Position numbers and translations under genes: made by a program. Below are positions 38,924 to 49,287 of a stretch of DNA of 64,000 nucleotides, in pieces; position 1 is the stretch's first letter; each line of letters opens with the position of its first letter. Where the stretch lies: NCBI RefSeq assembly GCF_009176645.1, contig NZ_AP019007.1, positions 1,612,001-1,676,000 on the forward strand, written 5' to 3'. This DNA comes from Enterobacter oligotrophicus. GTDB lineage: Bacteria > Pseudomonadota > Gammaproteobacteria > Enterobacterales > Enterobacteriaceae. The notes below the pieces were generated by a model. The model did no database searches. It was not told the origin of the DNA and saw only the letters and a program-made list of their open reading frames with translations.

Positions 38924-40027
<1,104 letters not shown>

Positions 40028-40034
40028 TCGGCTC

Positions 40035-40057
40035 ATACTCTCCCACAGGGAGAGTAT
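40035..40057 (+). terminator. hairpin after mltC, probable terminator
   Basis: ATACTCTCCC-ACA-GGGAGAGTAT is a perfect 10-bp stem 8 bp after the mltC stop. There is no long T run (GTTCTGCTT follows), so strength is uncertain. Confidence 0.5.
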
Positions 40058-40066
40058 GTTCTGCTT

Positions 40067-40099
40067 CCCCTCTCCCTGTGGGAGAGGGTCAGGGTGAGG
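40067..40099. repeat. CCCTCTCCC-hairpin repeat, copy 4
   Basis: CCCCTCTCCC-TGT-GGGAGAGGG followed by TCAGGGTGAGG is the same module and orientation as copies 1 and 3. It sits directly after the mltC hairpin. Confidence 0.8.
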
Positions 40100-40130
40100 T
40101 CATCAGGCCGCATCCCCATCCATACGAAAA

Positions 40131-40180
40131 CGTTATTTGCATCACAATCCAGACTGCAAATTAATGTGGATTGCATTTTT
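40131..40180 (+). promoter_or_regulatory. nupG promoter region with CRP- and CytR-like half sites
   Basis: TTTGCATCACA (rc TGTGATGCAAA) near 40136-40146 and TGTGGATTGCATTT at 40165-40178 are CRP-like half sites with ATTGCATT CytR-like elements. Centres are about 34 bp apart. E. coli nupG is controlled by CRP, CytR and DeoR, so this fits, but individual sites are weak. Confidence 0.4.
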
Positions 40181-40290
40181 TTGCGGGAGGTAACAAAACA
40201 TAACGTCGCCTGCTGATAGAATTGCATCAAATAACAACCCTGAATGTTCCTATAACAACATATCTTCCGCTCACTTGTGAGGAAAGTAAC

Positions 40291-41547
40291 ATGAACCTTA
40301 AGCTGCAGCTTAAAATATTGTCGTTTCTGCAGTTCTGCCTGTGGGGTAGCTGGCTGACTACACTCGGCTCCTATATGTTTGTGACGCTCAAGTTCGATGG
40401 CGCGTCAATCGGTGCCGTCTACAGCTCGCTCGGTATTGCGGCTGTCTTCATGCCAACGCTGCTCGGTATCGTGGCGGATAAGTGGTTAAGTGCGAAATGG
40501 CTGTATATGCTTTGCCACCTTGTGGGTGCGGGGACGCTGTTTATGGCGGCCGAAGTGACCACGCCGGGGGCGATGTTCATGGTGATCCTGCTGAACTCGC
40601 TGGCCTATATGCCGACGCTTGGCCTGATCAACACCATCTCCTACTACCGCCTGAAATCGGCCGGTATGGATATCGTTACCGATTTCCCACCCATCCGTAT
40701 CTGGGGCACCATCGGTTTTATCATGGCGATGTGGGGCGTGAGCTTCGCGGGCTTCGAACTGAGCCATATGCAGCTCTATATCGGTGCTGCGCTCTCCGTG
40801 GTACTGGCGGTATTTACCCTGACGCTGCCAACCATCCCGGTTTCTAACCAGCAGAAAAACCAAAGCTGGAGCACCATGCTCGGCCTGGACGCATTCGCGC
40901 TGTTCAAAAACAAACGCATGGCGATCTTCTTTATCTTCTCCATGCTGCTGGGTGCGGAACTGCAGATCACCAACATGTTCGGCAACACCTTCCTGCACAG
41001 CTTCGATAATAACCCGCTGTTCTCCGGCAGCTTTATCGTTGAACACGCGTCGGTGATGATGTCCATCTCGCAGATCTCGGAGACGCTGTTCATCCTGACC
41101 ATCCCGTTCTTCCTGAGCCGCTACGGCATCAAGAACGTTATGCTGATCAGTATCGCCGCGTGGATGTTGCGCTTCGGTCTGTTCGCCTACGGCGACCCAA
41201 GCCCGTTCGGTACCGTGCTGCTGGTTCTGTCGATGATTGTTTACGGCTGCGCCTTCGACTTCTTCAACATCTCCGGTTCGGTGTTTGTGGAAAAAGAGGT
41301 GAAGCCTGAAATCCGCGCCAGTGCGCAGGGCATGTTCCTGATGATGACCAACGGCTTCGGCTGTATTCTGGGCGGTGTGGTGAGCGGTAAAGTGGTTGAG
41401 ATGTATACCACCAACGGCATCACCGACTGGCAGCCGGTGTGGCTTATCTTCGCGGGGTACTCGCTGGTGCTGTTCTTCGCGTTTATCGCGCTGTTCAAGT
41501 ACAAGCATGTACGCGAACCGCACGGTGCGCAGCCGATCGCGCATTAA
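40291..41547 (+). CDS. nupG: nucleoside:proton symporter NupG
   Basis: Inner-membrane nucleoside importer. 418 residues from MNLKLQLKILSFLQFCLWGSW, the E. coli length, with about 12 membrane helices and the family segment FPPIRIWGTIGFI. A start at 40222 is in frame but lies in the promoter region. In E. coli speC follows directly; here the citrate locus has been placed between them. Confidence 0.96.
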   Translation: MNLKLQLKILSFLQFCLWGSWLTTLGSYMFVTLKFDGASIGAVYSSLGIAAVFMPTLLGIVADKWLSAKWLYMLCHLVGAGTLFMAAEVTTPGAMFMVILLNSLAYMPTLGLINTISYYRLKSAGMDIVTDFPPIRIWGTIGFIMAMWGVSFAGFELSHMQLYIGAALSVVLAVFTLTLPTIPVSNQQKNQSWSTMLGLDAFALFKNKRMAIFFIFSMLLGAELQITNMFGNTFLHSFDNNPLFSGSFIVEHASVMMSISQISETLFILTIPFFLSRYGIKNVMLISIAAWMLRFGLFAYGDPSPFGTVLLVLSMIVYGCAFDFFNISGSVFVEKEVKPEIRASAQGMFLMMTNGFGCILGGVVSGKVVEMYTTNGITDWQPVWLIFAGYSLVLFFAFIALFKYKHVREPHGAQPIAH

Positions 41548-41560
41548 TCTGTGCGATGTG

Positions 41561-41639
41561 TGCCCGGTGGCGGCTTCGCCTTACCGGGCCTACAAAAACA
41601 CCGTTCACAGGCCGGGTAAGCGTTAGCGCCACCCGGCTA
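41561..41639. repeat. BIME at the nupG / citrate-locus junction
   Basis: GCCCGGTGGCGGCTTCGCC...GGGCCTAC, a 16-base spacer, then GGCCGGGTAAGCGTTAGCGCCACCCGGC. The stop codon of citG (41637-41639) is formed by its right end. Confidence 0.9.
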
Positions 41640-42440
41640 TTTTATTGCAGAAAGCACCCACCCCACCGACAGCAAATCCGCGCTGCCGCCCGGACTCAGG
41701 TTTCGTTCAATCAATGCGTTATCCATCTTAAGCAACGCCTCGCGATCCCAGCCATTCGCCAGCAGTTCCCGCGCATAACCCTGGACATAGCGCAGCCCTT
41801 CAGTGCCGCCGCGCGAAACGAGATTACTGTCCTGATTGATCGCCATCAGGCACAACAGCAGCCTGTGAAGCGATCGTCCTTTCCACATATCCAGCGCCTT
41901 ACGCACCGTGGCAAAACCGCTCTCTGCCTCGCCGCGCGCGCCGGTTAAACCATATTGCTGATACTGCCTCTCGCCCGCCGTTGCATGCCCGCTGCGTGCT
42001 ACCAACTCACGCGAAATCAGACCGTTGCAGATGTTACTTATCTCACAACAGAGGCTGTCTGCGGATACATTTTTCACACGCCCGGCAGCGAAGCAAAGCA
42101 GACCGAGGGCGAAAATCCCGCCTTTGTGCGTATTCACGCCGTTTGTCGCAACGTACATCGCCTGCTCGCAGGCCATCCCCATCGGGCGGATAATACGTAG
42201 CTGCTCAGACGCCGGTTTATCCGCATGGACATTGCCCAGCTCAGCAAAGCGCGCAAACCACGGCGTAATCGCCGTAATACTGCGAACAAACAGCGCGTGG
42301 TCCATATCGCGATGGGAACCGTTGTTGAGCTTGTCCACCAGCCCCGGTTTCGGCGTCAGTTCCAGCTCCTGCCACAGCGCCTCTGCGGCAAGTGCGGGCA
42401 CACTAAGCGTGCACGGTTTAGTCGCGAGCAAACCAGTCAT
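41637..42440 (-). CDS. citG: triphosphoribosyl-dephospho-CoA synthase
   Basis: Makes the precursor of the citrate lyase prosthetic group from ATP and dephospho-CoA. 267 residues with the CitG/MdcB pattern: EALWQELELTPKPGLVDKLNNGSHRDMDH near residues 20-50 and THKGGIFALGLLCFAAG near residue 125. It overlaps citX by 23 bp. Last gene of the operon; its TAG stop is supplied by the adjacent BIME. Confidence 0.95.
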   Translation of the reverse strand: MTGLLATKPCTLSVPALAAEALWQELELTPKPGLVDKLNNGSHRDMDHALFVRSITAITPWFARFAELGNVHADKPASEQLRIIRPMGMACEQAMYVATNGVNTHKGGIFALGLLCFAAGRVKNVSADSLCCEISNICNGLISRELVARSGHATAGERQYQQYGLTGARGEAESGFATVRKALDMWKGRSLHRLLLCLMAINQDSNLVSRGGTEGLRYVQGYARELLANGWDREALLKMDNALIERNLSPGGSADLLSVGWVLSAIK

Positions 42441-42957
42441 CGATCATCTTCTCCACGCGAGCCACGACCTCATCAACAGGGTGGTTACGCGAACGGGAAC
42501 AGGCATGCGCAGGCTCGTCGCAAATCAGGCACCGACGCAAATGCGCACCTAAAGACTGACGCCCGACGTGACCGTTTTCAGGGCAAATCACATCCAGATC
42601 CCACAGCCTGCCGAGCGGATGCGTCTGCTCCAGCTCTGCGCAGTGCGCTTTAATTTCCGCGGCCGGATGAGCCACGCACCACAGCGCTTCCGGCCCAGTC
42701 GGGAGCCACAGCACCTGGCGGTCCAGCACCAGCCAGCGGTTCTCCCACAGCAACTGGTCGCACATCTGCAGCGCCACGCCCATGGTGTTGCGATAGCGCT
42801 GGCTGTCTTTAATCTCCCCCGGTGTGACCAGGGTGAGGGAAATCACCGGTTGTTGATAGTGCGTAAGCCAGTCAGTCTGGCGTGCTGCGCGGCGCTCTTT
42901 CGCCGCCAGCAGTTCATCCAGGCTGACACCCGCCCGCACGGGTGTCGCTATGTTCAT
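42418..42957 (-). CDS. citX: apo-citrate lyase phosphoribosyl-dephospho-CoA transferase
   Basis: Attaches the prosthetic group to the acyl-carrier subunit CitD. 179 residues with the CitX signature AAKERRAARQTDWL near the N terminus and KDSQRYRNTMGVALQMCDQ. The C-terminal half has RRCLICDEPAHACSRSRNH. It starts 2 bp after the citF stop codon. Confidence 0.94.
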   Translation of the reverse strand: MNIATPVRAGVSLDELLAAKERRAARQTDWLTHYQQPVISLTLVTPGEIKDSQRYRNTMGVALQMCDQLLWENRWLVLDRQVLWLPTGPEALWCVAHPAAEIKAHCAELEQTHPLGRLWDLDVICPENGHVGRQSLGAHLRRCLICDEPAHACSRSRNHPVDEVVARVEKMIDDWFARD

Positions 42958-42959
42958 AT

Positions 42960-44477
42960 TTACTCCTTTACCTGCCGGACGGTGTCAATCACGCTGCCAT
43001 CGCGATAGCGGATCACACCCACGATTTTGTCAGTAAATTCAATCGGTTTTGGCATACCCGTGAGTGAGACAGCCCGCTCATACAGCGCGTTGATATCCAC
43101 AACGTTAAGGCCAGCCGCCAGCAGCCGCCCGCGGATCTCCGGGCGCGCCGGGTTGACCGCAATCCCATGATCGGTGACCAGCACGTCGATGCTCTCCCCC
43201 GGCGTGAGGCACGTAGTAACGCGCTTCACCACCGTCGGAATACGGCTACGCAACAATGGCGCGACCACAATGGTCAGGTTGGCTGCAGCGGCCACGTCGC
43301 AGTGCCCGCCGGACGCGCCGCGCATCACGCCATCGGAGCCGGTGATGACGTTGACGTTGAAATCAACGTCGATTTCCAGAGCGCTGAGGATCACCACGTC
43401 GAGCTGGTCGCAGCTTGCCGCCTTGCTGCCGGGGTTGGCGTAGACGTTGGTAGAGATCTCCACATGGTTCGGGTTGCGCGCCAGCGAGGCCGCCGCCTGG
43501 CCGTCAAAGCACTGGGTGTCGAGCAGCTTTTCAATCAGCCCCTTCTCGTGCAGATCTACCAGGCTGCCGGTGATGCCGCCAAGTGCAAAGCGCGCCTTCA
43601 CGCCGCTACGCTCCATCTTCTCTTCCATAAACCGCGTGCAGGCGGTCGCCGCCGCGCCGGAGCCGGTCTGCATCGAGAAGCCCGGTTTGAAGTAGCCGGA
43701 ATGTTCAATCACGTCTGCCGCATAGCGGGCGATCATCAGCTCGCGCGGGTTGCTGGTGACGCGCGCCGCGCCGACGCTGATTTTCGCCGGGTCGCCCACG
43801 CTCTCCACCTGCACGATGTAGTCCACCTGGTCCTGTACCAGGCTGGCGGGCATATTGGGGAACGGCACCAGTTCTTCGGTGAGCAGCACCACCTTGCGGG
43901 CAAAGTGCGCGTCCACCATGGCATAGCCCAGCGAGCCGCAGCACGATTTGCCGTGCGTGCCGTTGGCATTGCCAAACTCATCGCTGCACGGCACGCCGAG
44001 AAACGCCACGTCGATATTCAGCTCGCCGTCCTGCAGCAGTTTGACGCGCCCACCGTGGGAGTGAATTTGCACCGGCTCGTCCATCAGCCCGTGGGAGATA
44101 GCGTCCGCCAGCCTGCCGCGCATGCCGGAGGTATAAATCCGGGTGATGACGCCGCTTTCGATATGCTCAATCAGCGCGTCGTTGCAGGTCATCAGCGAGC
44201 TGGAGGCCAGCGTCAGGTTTTTGAAGCCCATCCGCGCCAGCAGCGCCACAACGGTGTTGATCACCCGGTCGCCTTCGCGAAACGCATGGTGGAAGGAGAT
44301 GGTCATCCCGTCCTGCAGGCCGCTTCGCATCACCGCCTCTTCAATGGAGGTGCAGAGCTTGCGGCTGTGCTTCGCCTCGCTGTCCGCCAGCCACGGCGTC
44401 GCGCTGTGGGCGGTATCAAAGGGTTTTAAGTCCCGCAGATGGGGGAAATTCACGTGAAGAAGTTCTGTCTGATTCAT
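42960..44477 (-). CDS. citF: citrate lyase alpha subunit (citrate:acetyl-ACP transferase)
   Basis: 505-residue subunit that exchanges acetate for citrate on the acyl-carrier protein. Family-I CoA-transferase-like pattern, with LQDGMTISFHHAFREGDRV near residue 55 and TGSDGVMRGASGGHCDVA near residue 385. It is 10 bp after citE in the canonical citCDEFXG order. Confidence 0.96.
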   Translation of the reverse strand: MNQTELLHVNFPHLRDLKPFDTAHSATPWLADSEAKHSRKLCTSIEEAVMRSGLQDGMTISFHHAFREGDRVINTVVALLARMGFKNLTLASSSLMTCNDALIEHIESGVITRIYTSGMRGRLADAISHGLMDEPVQIHSHGGRVKLLQDGELNIDVAFLGVPCSDEFGNANGTHGKSCCGSLGYAMVDAHFARKVVLLTEELVPFPNMPASLVQDQVDYIVQVESVGDPAKISVGAARVTSNPRELMIARYAADVIEHSGYFKPGFSMQTGSGAAATACTRFMEEKMERSGVKARFALGGITGSLVDLHEKGLIEKLLDTQCFDGQAAASLARNPNHVEISTNVYANPGSKAASCDQLDVVILSALEIDVDFNVNVITGSDGVMRGASGGHCDVAAAANLTIVVAPLLRSRIPTVVKRVTTCLTPGESIDVLVTDHGIAVNPARPEIRGRLLAAGLNVVDINALYERAVSLTGMPKPIEFTDKIVGVIRYRDGSVIDTVRQVKE

Positions 44478-44487
44478 TCTGTCATCC

Positions 44488-45363
44488 TTACCGACGCACG
44501 CCGGAGGCCGCCGCGCGCTCCAGCACGACCTGCGCGTGGTTAATAATCGGGGCGTCGACCATTTTGCCGTTGAGCGATACCACGCCCAGGCCGTTACGTT
44601 CGCCCTCTTCTGCGGCTTCGATCACCCGCTTCGCGTGCTCGACCTCCTGCAGGGTTGGCGCATAGGCGTTATGCAGCAGGTCAATCTGGCGCGGGTTAAT
44701 CAGCGACTTACCGTTAAAGCCCATCTTGCGGATCAACTCGACCTCGCGCAGGAACCCGGCCTCGTCGTTAACGTCTGACCACACCACGTCGAAGGCATCG
44801 ATGCCAGCGGCGCGGGCGGCGTGCAGCACAGCACAGCGGGCGTAGAACAGTTCGGTACCGTCGCCGCGCTCGGTCTGCATGTCCATCACGTAGTCAAAGG
44901 CGGCCAGCGCGATGCCGATTAAGCGCGGAGAGCTGCGGGCAATCGCCACGGCGTTGATCACGCCCACTGCCGATTCAATCGCGGCCATGACGCGGGTTGA
45001 TCCCACGTCGCGCCCGCATTCGCGCTCAATGCGCGCCAGGTGACCTTCCAGCTCGTCGATATCATCCGGCGTGTCGGTTTTCGGCAGGCGGATCACGTCC
45101 ACCCCCGCCCGCACGGCGGCTTCCAGATCCAGCAGGCCAAACGGCGTGCTGAGCGGGTTAATGCGCACCACGGTTTCGATATCCTGATACATCGGATGCT
45201 GCAGCGCGTGGAACACCAGCATCCGCGCGGTATCTTTCTCGCGCAGGGCGACGGCGTCTTCAAGATCGAACATGATGGAGTCAGGACGGTAGATAAACGC
45301 GGTTGAGAGCATGGCGGCGTTAGCCCCCGGCAGGAACAGCATACTGCGGCGGAGTTTGCTCAT
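44488..45363 (-). CDS. citE: citrate lyase beta subunit (citryl-ACP lyase)
   Basis: 291-residue HpcH/HpaI-fold enzyme that splits citryl-ACP to oxaloacetate and acetyl-ACP. Motifs: [14 protein letters not shown] at the N terminus, [16 protein letters not shown] near residue 29, the Mg-ligand Glu in [11 protein letters not shown] near residue 129, and [10 protein letters not shown]. Its start overlaps the end of citD by 4 bp. Confidence 0.96.
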   Translation of the reverse strand: MSKLRRSMLFLPGANAAMLSTAFIYRPDSIMFDLEDAVALREKDTARMLVFHALQHPMYQDIETVVRINPLSTPFGLLDLEAAVRAGVDVIRLPKTDTPDDIDELEGHLARIERECGRDVGSTRVMAAIESAVGVINAVAIARSSPRLIGIALAAFDYVMDMQTERGDGTELFYARCAVLHAARAAGIDAFDVVWSDVNDEAGFLREVELIRKMGFNGKSLINPRQIDLLHNAYAPTLQEVEHAKRVIEAAEEGERNGLGVVSLNGKMVDAPIINHAQVVLERAAASGVRR

Positions 45364-45653
45364 TTCAGCGCCCCCCAGTTGATAGCCTGTTCATCGGCGG
45401 CACGCATTAGCGCGCTTTGCAGGCGGGCGCGGATCACACAGTCCAGCGCCCCTTTGTCTTCAATAATGATTAATCCCTGGTGCACGTTCATCGTGCGCAA
45501 TGTCTCGTCAACGACATGGCGGATCTGCTCGCCAAACTGCTTAATCACTTCACTGTGGATGACAATCTCCAGCTCGCCGTCGGCGGGGGCGATTTTCACC
45601 ATCAGGTCGCTGGACTCCTGCGTACCGGCCAGCGCCTCCCTAACAATTTTCAT
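45360..45653 (-). CDS. citD: citrate lyase acyl-carrier subunit (gamma)
   Basis: 97-residue carrier protein. [17 protein letters not shown] carries Ser14, the expected attachment site of the phosphoribosyl-dephospho-CoA group. The much longer open frame to 45947 runs antisense to citC coding and is not part of the protein. 16 bp downstream of citC, 4-bp overlap with citE. Confidence 0.95.
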   Translation of the reverse strand: MKIVREALAGTQESSDLMVKIAPADGELEIVIHSEVIKQFGEQIRHVVDETLRTMNVHQGLIIIEDKGALDCVIRARLQSALMRAADEQAINWGALK

Positions 45654-45669
45654 GATAATTTCCTGATAG

Positions 45670-46689
45670 TTATGCGACTTCCGCGCTGTAGTGCGCTTCG
45701 AGATGCGCGAAAGTGGATTCCGGGACAATCTCCCGAATGCGGGAAAACTGCTGTGTCCTGAGTAAACGGCGCACTTCCGAGGCCGAAATGGCGTTGCCGG
45801 TGGCCTTGATGCGCGGCATCTCCACCACGTCAATATGCGAGGCCAAAAGGTCGTGCAGCGTCTGGTTGTACTGGCGGGTGATATCGCAGAACGGCTCCGA
45901 GCCGATAAAGCGATGGGTGATCCCCAGCGCCGGGGCGATGAAGTCACGGAAGATCAGCACGTCGATTTCACTCCATGCCTGCTGCACTTTGCCGGTCTCC
46001 TTCAGGAAGTAGGCCGGAAAAGTGGCGCGGGAGATGATGTACTGCGAGCCTTCATGCACTGACACATTCGTCAGATGCGCCACGCCCAAACGCACCATCT
46101 CCAGACGCGCGCTGAACGGGAAGAACGAGGCATCTTCACGCACCACAAACAGGTGCAGGGCATCGCACTGCCGCGCCGCCTGCTCCACCAGATGTCGGTG
46201 GCCGAGGGTGAACGGATTGGCGTTCATTACAATCGCGCCGATTTTCTCCCCACACTTACGCTTCGCGGCAAGCGAGCGGCAGTAACGCGCGATCCCCTGC
46301 GGCGTGTTCTCCATCAGCACCGCGTTGTTCCCGCTCTGGGCAATCGGCCAGAAACCGCTGCGGCCAAAGCGCTCCTTGTTGCACGGGCGAGTGCAGAGGA
46401 AGAGGTGAAAATGGCCGCGCTCCAGCGCGGCATTCTCTACCTCTGCCAGCAACCGCGCGCTGAGATTCTCGCCGCGCAGCTGCTCGTTGACCGCCACGCA
46501 TTTGATGACGTTGGTAGCAAGCCCGGCGCAACCCACCAGCTGCGAGCCGGACCAGGCTTCGACAAACAGCTCGATGTCATTGTCGAGGCCCAGGCCGCTG
46601 TCTGCCAGCAGGTAACGGATCTGGCTCAGGCGTTCCGGATGTTTCGCCACAAGCGTGTGGCGAAAATCGATAGTGGGTTGACTGTTCAT
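45670..46689 (-). CDS. citC: [citrate (pro-3S)-lyase] ligase
   Basis: Acetylates the thiol of the citrate lyase prosthetic group to activate the enzyme, using ATP and acetate. 339 residues from MNSQPTIDF. The N-terminal GNAT-like part has AVNEQLRGENLSARLL. The nucleotidyltransferase HIGH-like motif is in MNANPFTLGHRHLVEQAA near residue 165, and FSASEVRR-type SASEVRRLL lies near the C terminus. It lies 10 bp after the FAH-family gene. Confidence 0.94.
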   Translation of the reverse strand: MNSQPTIDFRHTLVAKHPERLSQIRYLLADSGLGLDNDIELFVEAWSGSQLVGCAGLATNVIKCVAVNEQLRGENLSARLLAEVENAALERGHFHLFLCTRPCNKERFGRSGFWPIAQSGNNAVLMENTPQGIARYCRSLAAKRKCGEKIGAIVMNANPFTLGHRHLVEQAARQCDALHLFVVREDASFFPFSARLEMVRLGVAHLTNVSVHEGSQYIISRATFPAYFLKETGKVQQAWSEIDVLIFRDFIAPALGITHRFIGSEPFCDITRQYNQTLHDLLASHIDVVEMPRIKATGNAISASEVRRLLRTQQFSRIREIVPESTFAHLEAHYSAEVA

Positions 46690-46699
46690 GCCGCGTTTC

Positions 46700-47563
46700 T
46701 CAGTGTGCTGCCGCAAGCCCGGTGGCTGGCGCTTCCATGATCACATTACTCAGATGACCGATATGCTCGATCTCCACCTCAATGCGGTCACCCTCTTTCA
46801 TAAACAGCGGCGGATTACGTTTTTTACCCACGCCACCAGGGGAGCCGGTAATGATCACATCGCCTGGGCTGAGCCGGGTGAAGGTGCTGATGTACTCGAT
46901 CAGTTCCGCAACCTTGTGGATCATGCTGCTGGTGTTGTCCTCCTGCACCATGCGCCCGTTCAGCCAGGTACGGATTGCTAACTGATGCGGGTCCGGGATC
47001 TCGTCCGCCGTTGCCATCCACGGGCCAAACGCGCCAGTCTGACGCCAGTTTTTCCCGGCGGTAAACCACGTGTGCTGCCAGTCACGGGCGGAGCCGTCCA
47101 TATAGCAGCTGTAACCTGCCACATGGCGCAGCGCGTCGTCGCGGCTGATGTTCTCGCCACCTTTACCGATGATCACCGCCAGCTCGCCTTCGTAATCGAA
47201 TTCACTGGAATGGCGTGGTTTCAGTACCGGTTCATTGTGGCCGGTCTGCGAATCCGGGAAGCGGACAAACAGCGTCGGAGCCGGGTTGTGCTGGTCAAAC
47301 TCCTTGCGCTTGTCGGCATAATTCATGCCCACGCAAAGGATTTTCTCCGGCTGCTCAATCACCGGTAAAAAGGTGATGGCGCTCATCGGCACATCCACCG
47401 CATCGTTGAGATAACGGGTGGCCTGCGCCAGCCCGTTGCCCTGCAACAGCGCTTTGAGGTCGCTGTAGCGGTCACCCAGACGGCGACCTAAATCAATCAC
47501 ACCTTCGGCCTGGACGATGCCGTAGCTGCGTTTTCCCTGATATAAAAAACTTGCGAGTTTCAT
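46700..47563 (-). CDS. fumarylacetoacetase-family protein, candidate soluble oxaloacetate decarboxylase or tautomerase
   Basis: 287-residue FAH-family protein. The C-terminal catalytic domain begins near residue 75. It has ILCVGMNYADKRKEF, the metal-binding acidic cluster in FDYEGELAVIIGKGG near residues 121-135, then GYSCYMDGSARDWQ and ITGSPGGVG. Some relatives decarboxylate oxaloacetate (FAHD1 in animals, Cg1458 in Corynebacterium) and others act on ring-cleavage products. It lies between the citrate transporter gene (17 bp) and citC (10 bp) on the same strand. Citrate lyase yields oxaloacetate and the locus has no oadGAB, so an oxaloacetate role is inferred. Confidence 0.8.
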   Translation of the reverse strand: MKLASFLYQGKRSYGIVQAEGVIDLGRRLGDRYSDLKALLQGNGLAQATRYLNDAVDVPMSAITFLPVIEQPEKILCVGMNYADKRKEFDQHNPAPTLFVRFPDSQTGHNEPVLKPRHSSEFDYEGELAVIIGKGGENISRDDALRHVAGYSCYMDGSARDWQHTWFTAGKNWRQTGAFGPWMATADEIPDPHQLAIRTWLNGRMVQEDNTSSMIHKVAELIEYISTFTRLSPGDVIITGSPGGVGKKRNPPLFMKEGDRIEVEIEHIGHLSNVIMEAPATGLAAAH

Positions 47564-47580
47564 TGTTGTTTCCTGAAGAC

Positions 47581-48942
47581 TTAAACGAGGAAGTTGCCCA
47601 GTATCAGCAGTGAGACGGAGACGTTAATCGCGCCGCCAATACGGGTAGCAATCTGGGCGAAGGGCATCAGGCTCATGCGGTTGCCTGCGGTCAGGATCGC
47701 CACGTCGCCGGTTCCGCCCTGCCCGCTCTGGCAGCAGGAGACGATGGCGACATCAATCGGGTGCATACCAATTTTTTTGCCGACGAAGAAACCGGTTGCC
47801 ACCAGCGCGGAGACGGTGCTGACGATAACCAGCAGGTTGCTGACGGTGAACGCCGCCACCAGTTCGTGCCACGGGGTGATCGCCACGCCGACGGCAAAGA
47901 GGATGGGATAGGTCACGGAAGTCTGGAAGAATTTGTAAACCACCTGAGAGCCTTCCAGCAGACGCGGAGACGCACCGTTGCAGAGCTTCACCAGCACGGC
48001 CATAAACAGCATGCCAACCGGCGCAGGCAGACCAATCAGCTTGTGACCGAGCATCCCCAGCATGTAGAGCAGCACCGCCAGCAGCGCGCCGGAGGCAATA
48101 GTGGTGACGTCGGCTTTACCGGAGAACGCAGGCTGAGAGACAGTGGTATCGGCATTCGCGCGGTTTGGCATTAACTGGCCTTCACCGGTCAGGTGCGGGT
48201 AGCGCTTACCGAGCTGGTTCAGGCAGCCGGAGATGATGATCGCCGTCAGACCGCCGAGCATCACCATTGGCAGGACACGGCCGAGCGCCACGCCCTGATC
48301 CATGTGCAACAGTGTGGCGTAACCGATAGAGAGCGGGATCGCCCCTTCACCCACGCCGCCTGCCATAATTGGCAAAATGATAAAGAAGAAGATCTGGAAC
48401 GGCTCAAGACCGAGCGCCAGACCAACGCCCATCCCGACAATCATGCCGACAATTTCACCGCACAGCATCGGGAAGAAGATGCGCAGGAAGCCCTGAATCA
48501 GCACCGTGCGGTTCATGCTCATGATGCTGCCGACAATGATGCAGCAAATGTAGAGATAGAGAATGTTGGTGGATTTGTAAAACTTCGTCGTGGATTCCAC
48601 CACCACGTCCGGCAGCAGGCCATAATAGACCAGCGCGGAAGGGATGAAGGTGGCGCAAATCGCCGCCGCGCCGAGCTTGCCGACAATCGGCAGGCGTTTG
48701 CCAAACTCACCGCAGGCAAAGCCGAAGAAGGCCAGCGTCGCCACCATCACCACGATGTCGCTCGGCAGTTTTCCGCCCAGACAATCAATGGCGATCAGCG
48801 CGCCCGCCAGGACAAACAGCGGCAGAGGAATAATCCCGATTTTCCAGGTATCCATAATATGCCACCAGCGCTCTTTAAGCGAAGGCCGCTGAATATCAAT
48901 CGGGTCGTGGGTAACAGAGAATGAATCGTCAGTTGTGCTCAT
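47581..48942 (-). CDS. 2-hydroxycarboxylate transporter (CitS/CitW family), citrate uptake
   Basis: 453-residue inner-membrane transporter. Its many helices include the two re-entrant GGxG-type motifs IMAGGVGEGAIPLSIG near residue 195 and CCQSGQGGTGDVAIL near residue 410, diagnostic of the 2HCT family. The length is close to Klebsiella CitW, described as a citrate/acetate exchanger, and CitS, a sodium symporter. Which mechanism applies cannot be told by eye. First gene of the lyase operon and divergent from citAB. Confidence 0.88.
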   Translation of the reverse strand: MSTTDDSFSVTHDPIDIQRPSLKERWWHIMDTWKIGIIPLPLFVLAGALIAIDCLGGKLPSDIVVMVATLAFFGFACGEFGKRLPIVGKLGAAAICATFIPSALVYYGLLPDVVVESTTKFYKSTNILYLYICCIIVGSIMSMNRTVLIQGFLRIFFPMLCGEIVGMIVGMGVGLALGLEPFQIFFFIILPIMAGGVGEGAIPLSIGYATLLHMDQGVALGRVLPMVMLGGLTAIIISGCLNQLGKRYPHLTGEGQLMPNRANADTTVSQPAFSGKADVTTIASGALLAVLLYMLGMLGHKLIGLPAPVGMLFMAVLVKLCNGASPRLLEGSQVVYKFFQTSVTYPILFAVGVAITPWHELVAAFTVSNLLVIVSTVSALVATGFFVGKKIGMHPIDVAIVSCCQSGQGGTGDVAILTAGNRMSLMPFAQIATRIGGAINVSVSLLILGNFLV

Positions 48943-49287
48943 AATAAGCCCCTTAGTTATTTTGTGGGTTCAGCTTAGAGTCACAAAGGCTTACTTTATG
49001 TGAGGAAAGGCATATTAAAAGCGAAGTTTTAATGGCAGCTATGGTTTTAATGGTTTCTTTTATTTAATGTGATTTACGCCTTATTTATTGGCGTGGTTTT
49101 TATGGTTTCTTTTCTTAATTGAACATACAAATAACATTTATTAATTTCGCCTTAAGATGATAAGCCTTTCGGAAAAATCTTTTACAGAGCGGGCTGTGCA
49201 AAGGATCACAAGTTTTCGGCAAAGCAGGCGTCCGCGCCGAAAAAGATGATATATTAGCCTGCCTTGTTGATACCCTGCGTGATAGTT
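48943..49287. promoter_or_regulatory. divergent cit promoter region with paired direct repeats
   Basis: AT-rich 345-bp gap. (A/G)TGGTTT occurs at 49041, 49050, 49093 and 49102: two pairs with 9-bp internal spacing, the second pair 52 bp from the first. Segments 49042-49067 and 49094-49119 match at 22 of 26 positions. These are candidate binding sites for the CitB response regulator encoded next door. TGTGA-type CRP half sites also occur, for example near 49068. Confidence 0.6.

Noticed and set aside
45654..45947. 195-residue version of CitD
   Set aside because: The extra 98 codons are low-complexity shadow sequence inside citC; the 97-residue form has the conserved start and Ser14.
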